Shown here piece after piece: positions 13,264-21,680 of a DNA stretch of 28,164 nt; position 1 is the first letter of the stretch; every line of letters starts with the position of its first letter. The notes under the pieces were generated by a model that was given only the letters and a program-made list of their open reading frames with translations, was not told the origin of the DNA and searched no databases. The translations under genes were made by a program, and so were the position numbers. Source of the stretch: a virus; the IMG/VR virus record IMGVR_UViG_3300027733_000168, positions 1 to 28,164 of that record; one strand, given 5' to 3'.

Positions 13264-13389
13264 TAGGCCTATTTGGCCTAAATCTAAAAATCATCAAAAA
13301 GAGCGCAAAAACAGGCAATTTGAAAGTAATTGCCGCGTGACTGTCACTGTTGCAACTCAATTGCAACCGCTCACTAGGATGGTTGCAGC
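13264..13389 (+). promoter_or_regulatory. Inverted-repeat cluster upstream of the late operon
   Basis: In about 125 bp before the terminase genes lie TAGGCC-TATTT-GGCCTA (13264-13280), GGCAATT-TGAAAGT-AATTGCC (13314-13334, seven perfect pairs), GTTGCAAC (13349-13356), ATTGCAACC (13360-13368) and GGTTGCAGC (13381-13389). The repeated TTGCAAC word also occurs as GGTTGCAACC at 3362-3371 before the primase operon. I infer binding sites for a phage regulator of late transcription. I could not place a convincing -10/-35 pair. Confidence 0.45.
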
Positions 13390-13393
13390 TTGA

Positions 13394-13993
13394 ATGCGTA
13401 TGGCCTTAATCAATCCAACAAAGGGCGCAAAGCTAATAACTGATGAAACTGGCCGCAGTTGTTCGCGTCAAAACCTAGAAAAACACTGCCGGAGAGGGCG
13501 GCTGCCAATTAGCTTGGTTTCAATTAACCCAATTAGGGTAAATAGCGAAACGCTTGTGGCTGAGTTTCTAGCTGCAGTGAATGAATACCAAACAGAGGAT
13601 TCGCCGTCAGCTCCGCAAAGGCAGAGCGAACGTGTAATGCAGCCGCAGCAGCGTGGAGCAAGCGTCCACATGCCAGATTCAACTGATCTGCTGCCGCCTG
13701 GGATTCTGCTGGATGATGGCACATATAATATCAACCAAGCAAAAGCATGGGCCGAGCTAGAGCGAGCACGAAAATTGCAGGTCGAAAGGTTAGCGACTGA
13801 AGGCAAATATATGGAAGTCGAGAAAGTGGCGCCTGCATGGGAAAGGGCAATGGGGGCGATAAATCGTGGTGTTATGGGTATTGGTAGCCGGCTGAAAGCA
13901 GATAGGCCTGAGCTACCGCTGGATGTAATTGATTTGGTAGAGGCGCTTTGCCGTGAAGCGCTTGAGAAGGCATCAATGGAGATCGCTGAGTAA
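13394..13993 (+). CDS. Terminase small subunit-like DNA-packaging protein
   Basis: A 199-residue protein. The N-terminal part (CSRQNLEKHCRRGRLP) resembles the winged HTH of Nu1-like small terminases, and the C-terminal part (INQAKAWAELERARKLQVER, then a helical segment with AINRGVMGIGSRLK) has the E-rich helix and R-containing region typical of Nu1/DUF1441 proteins, which bind the large subunit. Small terminases recognise the packaging site on phage DNA. ATG 13394 or 13400 could be the start. The stop overlaps the large-subunit ATG (TAATG), as usual for this pair. Confidence 0.7.
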   Translation: MRMALINPTKGAKLITDETGRSCSRQNLEKHCRRGRLPISLVSINPIRVNSETLVAEFLAAVNEYQTEDSPSAPQRQSERVMQPQQRGASVHMPDSTDLLPPGILLDDGTYNINQAKAWAELERARKLQVERLATEGKYMEVEKVAPAWERAMGAINRGVMGIGSRLKADRPELPLDVIDLVEALCREALEKASMEIAE

Positions 13994-15915
13994 TGGCACT
14001 AAAAGATCCAGCAGAATTATTGGTAAATTGCGCTCATTTGCTGAGGCCAGCGCCAAAACTAACAAGAAGCGAATGGGCGGATCGGTATTTTTATGTACTC
14101 AAAGGTGGCAGTATAGGTAGATGGAAAACGCGGCCATACCAAAAAGAAATTTTAGATAATTTTGGCAACCGTCAAGTGTGGCGCCAATCAGTGATGAAAT
14201 CCGCAAGGATTGGGTGGACAACAATGCTAAATATTGACGAATGCTTTTGTTTGCATTGGGACCCATGCGATTCAACAACAATGCAACCTACTATTGGCGA
14301 TGCGGAAAAATACAGCCGAGATACGTTTAACAAAATAATAGAAAATGTGCCTGCGATAAGCGAGCTGTTTGCAGGCGGTAAGTTTCGGGATGGGTCTAAT
14401 AGTATTTTGGAAAAATATGTAAAAGGCGGCTCACTTAGTTTTATTGGCGGCAACAGCCCAAATGGCTTGCGTCGAACTACCTACAAAGTGGCCAGGGCGG
14501 ATGAGACTGACGGCTATCCGGTGATGGGCGCTGGCAATGATGGCGACCAAATTCAATTGCTAATTAATAGAACAATTGATTACTGGGACAGAACCTTTGC
14601 CGATGGCAGCACACCAACAATTGAAGATTTTAGCAGGATAGAAAAAAGTTTTAAGCAGGGTGACCAACGGCGTAGATTTTTGCCTTGCCCCCATTGCGGC
14701 CATATGCAGTACTTGGTCTGGCGTAACACGAATAAGCCAGGTGGATTTTGGTGGGAAACCAACAAGCCAGAGACAGCAGTTTACGTCTGTGAAGAATGCG
14801 AAAAGCCAATTGAGCACAGGGAAAAACGGTGGATGGATGAAAATGGAATATGGAAACCAATGGCTCCCGCCAATGTAGCGCCTGATGGCCGTGAGCATAG
14901 AAGTTATCATATTTGGGCGGCATATTCATATCAAGCAAATGCAACATGGGCGCATCTTATCCATGAGTATGAAAAAACAAAAGAAGATCCGCTGCAGTAT
15001 CAAACATTTGTAAATACATGGCGAGGCGAAGCATGGAAAGATGATGCTGGGTCCAGGATTACAACAGAAGGCTTGCTAGGCAGAAGGGATGCCTATAAAA
15101 GTGGCGAGATACCTGAAGGTGTGTTGTGCTTGACAGCTGGTGTTGACTGTCAGGATGATCGACTTGAAATAAGCATTTGGGGATGGGGGCGTGGATCAAA
15201 AAGCGAATCAGCTGGGCCTGAACCGGAGGGGTGGTTAATATTGCATGAACGTATTCACGAAAGGTATAACAGCAGCGCAGCATGGAGTCAGCTGGACGAA
15301 TATTTGCATGATGAATACAAGAGGGCAGACGGCGTAACTTTAAAAATTATGGGAATGGCTGTTGACTCTGGCGATGGCGATCATAGTAGCTATGTATATG
15401 ACTACGCAAATTCAAGAAAAGCTGAGCACGTAATTGCCACGAAAGGTGTTGGCACAGCGGGCAAGCCAGCCATTGGCCGTGGTACAAGGGTTGAATTTAG
15501 CACCAAAGGCAAAGCGCTGAAGAAATCAGCAATGATGTATATAGTCGGCACCGATGGCATTAAGACAAGGATTATGGGCCGATTGCGCTATAGCACTACG
15601 CCAGGGCCAGGATGCTTGCATTTCCCGGCGGATGTAGACCAAGAATATTTTGATCAGCTTGTATCAGAGCGGCAATCATTGTATTACCAACATGGCACGC
15701 CCAAGCGGCGATGGGTAAGAAAGGCTGGAGCTAGGGCTGAGACGCTGGACTGTGCAGTGTATGCCTATGCGAGTTTGCACCATGTTTTCATGAGGTATAA
15801 CCGCAAAACGTTTTTTGATCAAATGGAAGCCACCATTGAAACGCAGCTAACTACAGGAGAGGTAATACAAGATAAGCAAAGCGTGAGGCGATCTTTTAAT
15901 GTGCTGGGCCAGTAA
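13993..15915 (+). CDS. Terminase large subunit, GpA family
   Basis: A 640-residue packaging motor and nuclease of the lambda gpA type. Seen: the adenine-motif-like region RYFYVLKGGSIGRWKTRPYQ (31-50), the variant Walker A MKSARIGWTT (68-77) usual for GpA, Walker B ARADETDGY (167-175), a zinc-finger pair CPHC (232-235) and CEEC (266-269), and the nuclease domain start AGVDCQDDRLEI (382-393) with its catalytic Asp. The length is typical of GpA. The enzyme cuts concatemers and drives DNA into the prohead. GpA-type enzymes are usually linked with lambda-type cohesive-end packaging. Confidence 0.93.
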   Translation: MALKDPAELLVNCAHLLRPAPKLTRSEWADRYFYVLKGGSIGRWKTRPYQKEILDNFGNRQVWRQSVMKSARIGWTTMLNIDECFCLHWDPCDSTTMQPTIGDAEKYSRDTFNKIIENVPAISELFAGGKFRDGSNSILEKYVKGGSLSFIGGNSPNGLRRTTYKVARADETDGYPVMGAGNDGDQIQLLINRTIDYWDRTFADGSTPTIEDFSRIEKSFKQGDQRRRFLPCPHCGHMQYLVWRNTNKPGGFWWETNKPETAVYVCEECEKPIEHREKRWMDENGIWKPMAPANVAPDGREHRSYHIWAAYSYQANATWAHLIHEYEKTKEDPLQYQTFVNTWRGEAWKDDAGSRITTEGLLGRRDAYKSGEIPEGVLCLTAGVDCQDDRLEISIWGWGRGSKSESAGPEPEGWLILHERIHERYNSSAAWSQLDEYLHDEYKRADGVTLKIMGMAVDSGDGDHSSYVYDYANSRKAEHVIATKGVGTAGKPAIGRGTRVEFSTKGKALKKSAMMYIVGTDGIKTRIMGRLRYSTTPGPGCLHFPADVDQEYFDQLVSERQSLYYQHGTPKRRWVRKAGARAETLDCAVYAYASLHHVFMRYNRKTFFDQMEATIETQLTTGEVIQDKQSVRRSFNVLGQ

Positions 15916-15979
15916 AACTAGGCTGCCTAGCATCAGTAGAGCATGAGCCGCGGCGCCAGCGGTCATTCAGCATAATCGC

Positions 15980-16534
15980 ATGACGTTGCCAGCAACTATT
16001 TACGCGGGGGATACGGTTACGTGGACCGATCCGTACTACGACAGCAACGCTAGTGCCTTGGTTTATTACCTGCGCACCAATTACGCCAGCGGAGCAACAG
16101 TAAGCGGGACCAGTTCTGGAACAAATGGCTGGATTTTTACGTTAGCTAGCGCTACTAGCATAAATTTTGCGCTTGGGAACTGGGTTTATCAGGCGAGGGC
16201 AACAGTAAGTAATCAGCCAGCTACGGTAAGAACAGGTAGTTTTGTCGTTGCTAAAAGCCTTGCATATTCTGGTTCGCCAGGCGCGGTCGATCTAAGAAGT
16301 CAAGAAGAGATTGATCTGGAGAATGTAGAAACTGCGATTAGGACTCTTACTTCAGGGGCGCAAGAATACCGCATTGGAACGGCAAGCGGCGGGCGCATGG
16401 TAAAACGTGCTGATTTGGCTGAGTTAATTAAATGGCGTGATCGATTGAAATCAGCTGTTCTAGCAAAAAAACGAGCTGATTCGATTGCCAATGGATTTGG
16501 CGATCCCCGCAAACTTTTTGTGAGGTGGAAGTAA
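15980..16534 (+). CDS. gpW-like head-tail connector with N-terminal beta domain
   Basis: A 184-residue protein in two parts. Residues about 115-184 (AIRTLTSGAQEYRI, GGRMVKRADLAELIKWRDRL, then a basic tail) fit the lambda gpW head-tail joining fold: helix, beta hairpin, helix. Residues 1-95 are Thr/Ser/Ala-rich strands (MTLPATIYAGDTVTWTDPYY, WVYQARATVSNQPAT) that look like an Ig-like beta sandwich. gpW alone is about 68 residues, so this looks like a fusion. It lies between terminase and portal, the gpW position in lambda. Its stop overlaps the portal start (TAATG). Confidence 0.6.
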   Translation: MTLPATIYAGDTVTWTDPYYDSNASALVYYLRTNYASGATVSGTSSGTNGWIFTLASATSINFALGNWVYQARATVSNQPATVRTGSFVVAKSLAYSGSPGAVDLRSQEEIDLENVETAIRTLTSGAQEYRIGTASGGRMVKRADLAELIKWRDRLKSAVLAKKRADSIANGFGDPRKLFVRWK

Positions 16535-18084
16535 TGGGATTGCGTACATCTGCGATGAATGCATTTATGCGCCTATGGAGTGCAGGTCCAGGGCCACGGG
16601 GGCGCCGGTTATTTGAGGCTGCTAGGTTTAGCAGGCTTGATACAGATTTCTGGGGTGGGTTTGGTTCGGCTGATTCCGAAATCAGAGAAAGTTTAAGGTT
16701 ATTACGCAATCGCTCTAGGAAATTATGCCGGGATAATCCTTACGCTAAGCAAGCAAAACGTACAATACAGACAAATGTAATTGGCCCGCGTGGGGTGCAA
16801 CTACGCGCAAGCGCAAAAAAGGCTGATGGCCTGCAGCTTGACGCTAGACGAAACAAGATACTTGAAGAAACTTTTTCATTGTGGTGCAGGGCTGATACAT
16901 GTGATGTAGCCGGAAGGCTGAGCTTCCATGGATTTGAGCAGATGATAGCTGGGGCACTGCCGGAATCAGGCGAAGGCGTCATTAGGTTGGTACGTCAACC
17001 ATTTGGCAATGGTAAAACACCATTGGCACTAGAAATAATTGAATCAGACCAATTGGATGAGATGTATTCTGGCATCAGCGATAGACCTGGCCATAGGTGG
17101 CGGCTTGGTGTTGAGCTAAACGAATGGAATAGGCCAACACGATATGCGATTTTAACAAGGCATCCTGGCGATAGCGAGCTTGGAGCCCAACAAAGCGAAG
17201 CTCAGCGTCACATTTTTTTGGATGCCAAGGATATTATTTTGATCTTTTTGCCTGATCGTGTCGGTCAAACAAGAGGTGTGCCTTGGTTTTCGACTGTAGC
17301 TCTGACGGCTAATGCACTAGCTGAATACGAAAAAGCGCATTGGACTAAAAAACGTGTGCAGGCCAGCAGCCTTGGCTGGATTCAAACGCCAGAAGGCGAG
17401 CTGTCGGGCGATGAGGTGGTTAATGATCAAAGATTGCTTAATACAGAGCCAGGCTCATGGAATTACCTAGGTCCAGGCGAGAATGCAATCCCGCCTGATT
17501 TTGGCGCTGATGACGGCCAGTATGACAATGTAGTGCGTAATTTATTGCGTAGATTTGCGGCTGGAATGGGGTGCAGCTATGAAACATTGAGCAGGGATTT
17601 TAGCCAATCAAATTATTCCAGCTCACGGCTATCTGTGCTAGAGGACCGCGACCATTGGCGGGTAATCCAAAGCATGATTATTCAGCAATTTCACCAAAGG
17701 GTATACGAGGAGTGGCTGGATGCAGCAATGATTTCTGGGGTGCTACCTATTGATACATTCAAGGATTACTGGGTACGGCCTGAGCGGTATACAAACCCAA
17801 GATGGCAGGCAAGAACATGGAGCTGGGTTGATCCAAGCAAAGAACTAGATGCGATAAAAACTGCGCGTGAGCTTTTGCTTGAAAGCCATGGCGAACAGAT
17901 CAGTGACTTTAGCGGTGAAGAATTTGAAGCTGTAATGGCGCAAATTGCTCATGAAAACGAAATAAAAGATAGTCTTGGCTTGCCCTTGGTAATTGACCAG
18001 AAGGCTAATCAGTCATCAATAGCATCAGGTGGAGGACCACAAACACCTGGCAATGACTCAACAAACACAAGCCAGCAAAGCTGA
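16534..18084 (+). CDS. Portal protein, lambda gpB family
   Basis: A 516-residue portal. Seen: SRKLCRDNPYAKQAKRTIQT followed by NVIGPRGVQL, which is the usual lambda-portal start, ALPESGEGVIRLV, EIIESDQLDEM, VPWFSTVALTANALAEYEKA and CSYETLSRDFSQSNYSSSR, all characteristic of this family. The dodecameric portal forms the DNA gate at the prohead vertex and binds terminase. ATG 16534 has GAGG eight bases upstream and overlaps the gpW-like stop; the frame is open slightly upstream to a GTG at 16525. The C-terminal end is Ser/Gly/Gln-rich and overlaps the next gene by about 30 bp. Confidence 0.92.
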   Translation: MGLRTSAMNAFMRLWSAGPGPRGRRLFEAARFSRLDTDFWGGFGSADSEIRESLRLLRNRSRKLCRDNPYAKQAKRTIQTNVIGPRGVQLRASAKKADGLQLDARRNKILEETFSLWCRADTCDVAGRLSFHGFEQMIAGALPESGEGVIRLVRQPFGNGKTPLALEIIESDQLDEMYSGISDRPGHRWRLGVELNEWNRPTRYAILTRHPGDSELGAQQSEAQRHIFLDAKDIILIFLPDRVGQTRGVPWFSTVALTANALAEYEKAHWTKKRVQASSLGWIQTPEGELSGDEVVNDQRLLNTEPGSWNYLGPGENAIPPDFGADDGQYDNVVRNLLRRFAAGMGCSYETLSRDFSQSNYSSSRLSVLEDRDHWRVIQSMIIQQFHQRVYEEWLDAAMISGVLPIDTFKDYWVRPERYTNPRWQARTWSWVDPSKELDAIKTARELLLESHGEQISDFSGEEFEAVMAQIAHENEIKDSLGLPLVIDQKANQSSIASGGGPQTPGNDSTNTSQQS

Positions 18085-20155
18085 ACCCAGCGATAACTCG
18101 GGTGTTCAAGCTGAGCGGATGAACGGATACATGCCGCAAAAACCGGCAGTGATGAAGGCGCCTGGCGAAAATGATGATGCGTCAGACATGATGGTTGAGC
18201 CTATGGACCCCAGCCTTGATGTAGCTGAGGACTTGGCCGAGGAAGAGGGAGAAGAAACAATGAAAGGCAATGGCCCAGAAGTAAATATCAATGTGGTCAT
18301 TAGCAGCAGCCGAGCTGCTGAGCTGCGGTCGATGAAACGTGCGGCATTTGACGCTAGGGCGGAAGCCAGTGGTGATCCTGAACTTTACAGGTTTAGCTTT
18401 TCAAGCGAGCAACCGGTTGAGCGGTGGTTTGGGACCGAAGTTCTTAGCCATGATCCATCGGCTCCAGATTTCAGCCGGCTAAACGGCAATGCAGCGCCTT
18501 ACCTATGGAACCATAACTCTGAAGTTGTACTGGGCAAGGTTGAGCGTGCATGGCAAGGGGCTGACGGCAGAGGGTATTGCGAGGTGCGCTGGAGCCCAAA
18601 TACAAAGGCAGCTGGCAGCGAAGAGGCAAAACGACGAACTGACATTGAAGCAGGAATTATTCCAAGCGTGTCGTTTATGTACTCAATAGACGATGTGGTT
18701 GAGGTCGATGGCGTGATGCTTGTACGCCGCTGGACTCCGCTGGAGATTAGCAGTGTTCCAATCCCAGCAGATATTTCCGTTGGCCAATCACGTTCTGCTG
18801 CTGAAACTCCAATAAATGCTCTCCTTAGCATTAGTAGTGACGATTCTGCTATCCGCGGATCAAACACTGTCTCTATCTCTGCGATGACTGAACACAACCA
18901 GAACCTGGATGATGTGCGATCCGCCGAACGGGAACGCATCACCACTATTTCAGCACTAGCCGATCATCATGGCGTAAAAGAACTTGGCCAAAAGCTGATT
19001 TCTGATGGCCGCTCAATTGAGCAAGCCCGTGAAGCTGTGTTGAATGCTATTGGCGCCAGGAAGGAAGAATTTACCGGTCTGTCCCATACGGCCTCTGGTG
19101 ATGAGGTTGGCCTTTCCGATAAGGAAATCCGCCAATTCAGCTTCATGCGCATTGCCCGTCACTTGGCTGATCCTGCCGACCGCGCTGCCCGCGAGGCCGC
19201 TGGTCTTGAGTTGGCCGCCTCACGTGCCGCCGAATCCAAGTATGGCCGCTCAGCCAAGGGTATTTTGATCCCCAATGAAGTGCTTACTCGTGATCAAAAT
19301 GTTGGCACTGGTAGCGCTGGTGGCTATGGCGTGTCCACGACGTTGCTGACCGGAAGCTTTATTGATCTGGTCCGTAACCGCTCTGCAATCCTGCCTTACG
19401 CCACTGTGCTGGGCGGACTGCAAGGCAACGTTGACATCCCTCGGAAAACAAGCGTTACGCAAGCTTATTGGCTTGGCGAATCGGTTGCCGCCACCGAAAC
19501 GCAAATGGCGCTTGGTCAAATCGCCATGACTCCCAAGAGCATCGGCGCTTATGTGGACATCACCCGCCGGTTGATGATCCAATCCAGCCTTGACGCTGAA
19601 AGCTTGATCCGTAGCGACCTCGCTACCTCAGTTGCGCTGGAAGCTGATCGCGTTGGTCTTTACGGTAGTGGTTCTGCTAGCCAACCCCTTGGCCTGAAGA
19701 ACATCACTGGCATTGGTTCTGTCACCTTGACCGGTGGCGTTACTAAAACTATCAATAGCACCAGCTACGACTTCGGCACCTACGCCCAGTACATCGACCT
19801 GGAAACCTCTGTTGCGGCTAACAACCTTGACATTGGCTCCCAGCGCTATCTGGTGTCTGCTTATGCCCGTGGTTCGCTCAAGCAACAACCTAAGATCGGG
19901 TCTACCTTCCCCGAGTTTGTATACGGCAGCGACAACACTATCAACGGCTATGAAGCTGTTGTTAGCAACCAGCTGATTGGTTCAAACACATTCTTCGGTT
20001 CATTTGAAAATGCTGTGTTTGGGTTCTGGAGCGGCCTTGATGTAACGGTGGATCCTTATTCACTGAGCACCAAGGGCAGCGTTCGGATCGTTGCATTCCA
20101 AGATCTTGACTTTGCTGTGCGCTATCCCGGTGCATTTGCCTTTGGCGCTAGCTGA
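18053..20155 (+). CDS. Fused prohead protease and HK97-fold major capsid protein
   Basis: A 700-residue protein. Residues about 85-250 form a prohead serine protease of the HK97 type: VERWFGTEVLSHD, catalytic His in LWNHNSE (H154), catalytic Ser in IIPSVSF (S205 or S207) and the closing LEISSVPIPADISV. Residues about 285-345 form a delta-like scaffold segment (charged helices). The rest is an HK97-fold capsid protein: GGYGVSTTLLTGSFIDLVRN, VDIPRKTSV, YWLGESVAATETQMALGQIA, and the C-terminal FQDLDFAVRYPGAFAF. In HK97 the protease and capsid are separate genes. A fused protein would cleave itself out after assembly. ATG 18053 is preferred over an upstream GTG. The N-terminal about 75 residues are acidic and disordered. 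Confidence 0.9.
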   Translation: MTQQTQASKAEPSDNSGVQAERMNGYMPQKPAVMKAPGENDDASDMMVEPMDPSLDVAEDLAEEEGEETMKGNGPEVNINVVISSSRAAELRSMKRAAFDARAEASGDPELYRFSFSSEQPVERWFGTEVLSHDPSAPDFSRLNGNAAPYLWNHNSEVVLGKVERAWQGADGRGYCEVRWSPNTKAAGSEEAKRRTDIEAGIIPSVSFMYSIDDVVEVDGVMLVRRWTPLEISSVPIPADISVGQSRSAAETPINALLSISSDDSAIRGSNTVSISAMTEHNQNLDDVRSAERERITTISALADHHGVKELGQKLISDGRSIEQAREAVLNAIGARKEEFTGLSHTASGDEVGLSDKEIRQFSFMRIARHLADPADRAAREAAGLELAASRAAESKYGRSAKGILIPNEVLTRDQNVGTGSAGGYGVSTTLLTGSFIDLVRNRSAILPYATVLGGLQGNVDIPRKTSVTQAYWLGESVAATETQMALGQIAMTPKSIGAYVDITRRLMIQSSLDAESLIRSDLATSVALEADRVGLYGSGSASQPLGLKNITGIGSVTLTGGVTKTINSTSYDFGTYAQYIDLETSVAANNLDIGSQRYLVSAYARGSLKQQPKIGSTFPEFVYGSDNTINGYEAVVSNQLIGSNTFFGSFENAVFGFWSGLDVTVDPYSLSTKGSVRIVAFQDLDFAVRYPGAFAFGAS

Positions 20156-20157
20156 TC

Positions 20158-20361
20158 ATGTGGATTGAACTTGATTATGATGTGATGGTTGCCGGCACTC
20201 CTCGCAAGAGCGGGGAGAGGTTGGACTTGTACGAATCAGAGGCAAGCCTGCTGATTGATGCCCGTAAATGCCATCAGGTCGATGGCCCAATAGAAGCCGA
20301 GCCGCTTGTGTGCCCGGCGCCTAAAACACGCAAACCTATTTCTACCACCAAGGAGAATTAA
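20158..20361 (+). CDS. Small head-region protein
   Basis: A 67-residue protein starting two bases after the capsid stop. Its first 40 residues (ELDYDVMVAGTPRKSGERLD, LYESEASLLIDARKC) resemble the small beta-strand proteins often found just after capsid genes, which may be head decoration or connector accessories. The C-terminal third is Pro/Lys-rich. No name can be given. AAGGAG near its end provides the Shine-Dalgarno for the next gene. Confidence 0.55.
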   Translation: MWIELDYDVMVAGTPRKSGERLDLYESEASLLIDARKCHQVDGPIEAEPLVCPAPKTRKPISTTKEN

Positions 20362-20364
20362 TCA

Positions 20365-20748
20365 ATGACGATTCAACAGCGCAACCTGGAGCGCCTTCAG
20401 CTCGCCAACTGCCACCCTACTGCTGCTCGTACCACCACTGGCGTTGGTTCAGCTGTGGATGTATTTGATTACGACGGTGACTTGCTGCTTGTGCTTGATT
20501 CAGCTGCTGGCACCGGCACTACACCTACCCTTGACGTAACCATTACCGCTTCTGACACCTCAGGCGGCACATACACCGCCATCAGTGGCGCTGCATTCAC
20601 GCAGGTTACCGGCACTGCTTCACAACAGAAGCTAGCGATCAGCAAGGATGACGCCAAACGTTACCTCAAGGCTGCCTACACAATTTCTGGTACTAGCCCT
20701 AGCTTTACATTTTCCGTTAATGCTGTTGGCACTAAAAAGTACGTTTGA
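20365..20748 (+). CDS. Phage head structural protein (possible decoration)
   Basis: A 127-residue, beta-rich, Thr/Ser-rich protein: DVFDYDGDLLLVLDSAAGTG, TLDVTITASDTSGGTYTAIS, KRYLKAAYTISGTSPSF. The sequence pattern is common in siphovirus head modules as a protein of unknown exact role, perhaps capsid decoration. AAGGAG precedes ATG 20365 at a good distance. Its stop overlaps the next start (TGATG). Confidence 0.6.
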   Translation: MTIQQRNLERLQLANCHPTAARTTTGVGSAVDVFDYDGDLLLVLDSAAGTGTTPTLDVTITASDTSGGTYTAISGAAFTQVTGTASQQKLAISKDDAKRYLKAAYTISGTSPSFTFSVNAVGTKKYV

Positions 20749-21026
20749 TGATTGAAGCAGACGCAAATCTGTTTCTGCAAGATTTCGGCCTCAGCGTTAC
20801 TGCTGGGGCCGTTTCTGGCATTGGTGTTTTAGACCAAAACAGCGAGATCGTGCTTGGCGGGCAAATTATTAGTGTTGAGTATTCGCTTACGTGCATTTCA
20901 AGTTTGTTTGGTAACTTGAAGTATGGCGATGCAGTGATCGTTAATGGCGTGAATTATACGGTGCAGCATCAACCAATGCGCCTAGACGATGGATTGTTTT
21001 GTATGGTATCGCTGCAAAAAGCATGA
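20748..21026 (+). CDS. Head-tail joining protein, FII-like
   Basis: A 92-residue protein resembling phage head-tail attachment proteins of the lambda gpFII/Phage_attach type: short N-terminal helix (ANLFLQDFGL), then strands around EIVLGGQIISVEYSLTCISS, a conserved LKYGDAVIVNGVNYTV turn and a final strand. ATG 20748 overlaps the previous stop (TGATG). Its own stop overlaps the 21023 start (ATGA). It fits the lambda order, between the head genes and the U-like gene. Confidence 0.65.
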   Translation: MIEADANLFLQDFGLSVTAGAVSGIGVLDQNSEIVLGGQIISVEYSLTCISSLFGNLKYGDAVIVNGVNYTVQHQPMRLDDGLFCMVSLQKA

Positions 21027-21469
21027 CAGCATCAAGGCGAGAACAAATTCTGCAAGCGATAGTTACAACGCTTGCTGGCACAACGCTTGTGGGCAGCAGA
21101 ATTTGGCGGAGCAGGGTAGAAGCATTAAGCCGTGACGAAGCGCCAGCAATCGTGGTGGCGCCAGGTGTTGATAAAAGTGTTGATCCTGAAAATGGCGGTG
21201 GCAGCTCATTTGGGGTGCTTGATCAAGAGCTGATGGTTGCTATTGCTGTATATGTGCGAGGCATAGCGCCAGACAGCCTTGCGGATCCAATTGAAGTTGA
21301 TGTGCATAGCAAGCTAATGGCAGATCGGACTATTGGCGGCTTGGCCTTTGATATATATCCAATCAAAAGAACACCACAGATCGAGGAAGGTGATCAAGCA
21401 GCTGGATGGATGGTAACTGAGTTCAAGGTGCGTTATCGCACATCGGTTGCCAATATTTCCGCTCCTTAG
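21023..21469 (+). CDS. Tail terminator, lambda gpU-like
   Basis: A 148-residue protein: N-terminal helix TASRREQILQAIVTTLAG, then RIWRSRVEALSRDEAPAIVV, QELMVAIAVYVRG and a closing EFKVRYRTS, matching tail terminator/minor tail U proteins that cap the tail tube and define its length with the tape measure. ATG 21023 overlaps the FII-like stop; a longer frame from 20999 would sit inside that gene. It is directly next to the FII-like gene, so the usual Z gene is not between them. Confidence 0.7.
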   Translation: MTASRREQILQAIVTTLAGTTLVGSRIWRSRVEALSRDEAPAIVVAPGVDKSVDPENGGGSSFGVLDQELMVAIAVYVRGIAPDSLADPIEVDVHSKLMADRTIGGLAFDIYPIKRTPQIEEGDQAAGWMVTEFKVRYRTSVANISAP

Positions 21470-21497
21470 CATTAGGGAAGGATCACATCCACACGGC

Positions 21498-21680
21498 ATG
21501 GCTATTGATGAATTTGCGGGAGAAGGTGGGACTTACCTGCTGGATTCCAAGAGCGACAAGCGCAAACTTGTCCCCGGATCGCGCACATTGGACGCCGACC
21601 AGCCACTAGCCGTTGTTGATGAGCAACCTGCCCATTCTGATGCCCCTCTGGAGGTGAAGACCAATGGTAATGCTGCGTAG
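21498..21680 (+). CDS. Small hypothetical tail-region protein
   Basis: A 60-residue protein (AIDEFAGEGGTYLLDSKSDK, KLVPGSRTLDADQPLAVVD) with no family recognised. Gly/Asp-rich and short, it sits between the tail terminator and tail tube genes and overlaps the tube start by 17 bp. The frame opens at 21447 inside the previous gene; ATG 21498 is the first start beyond that stop. Its last codons supply the GGAGG for the tail tube gene. Confidence 0.5.
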   Translation: MAIDEFAGEGGTYLLDSKSDKRKLVPGSRTLDADQPLAVVDEQPAHSDAPLEVKTNGNAA

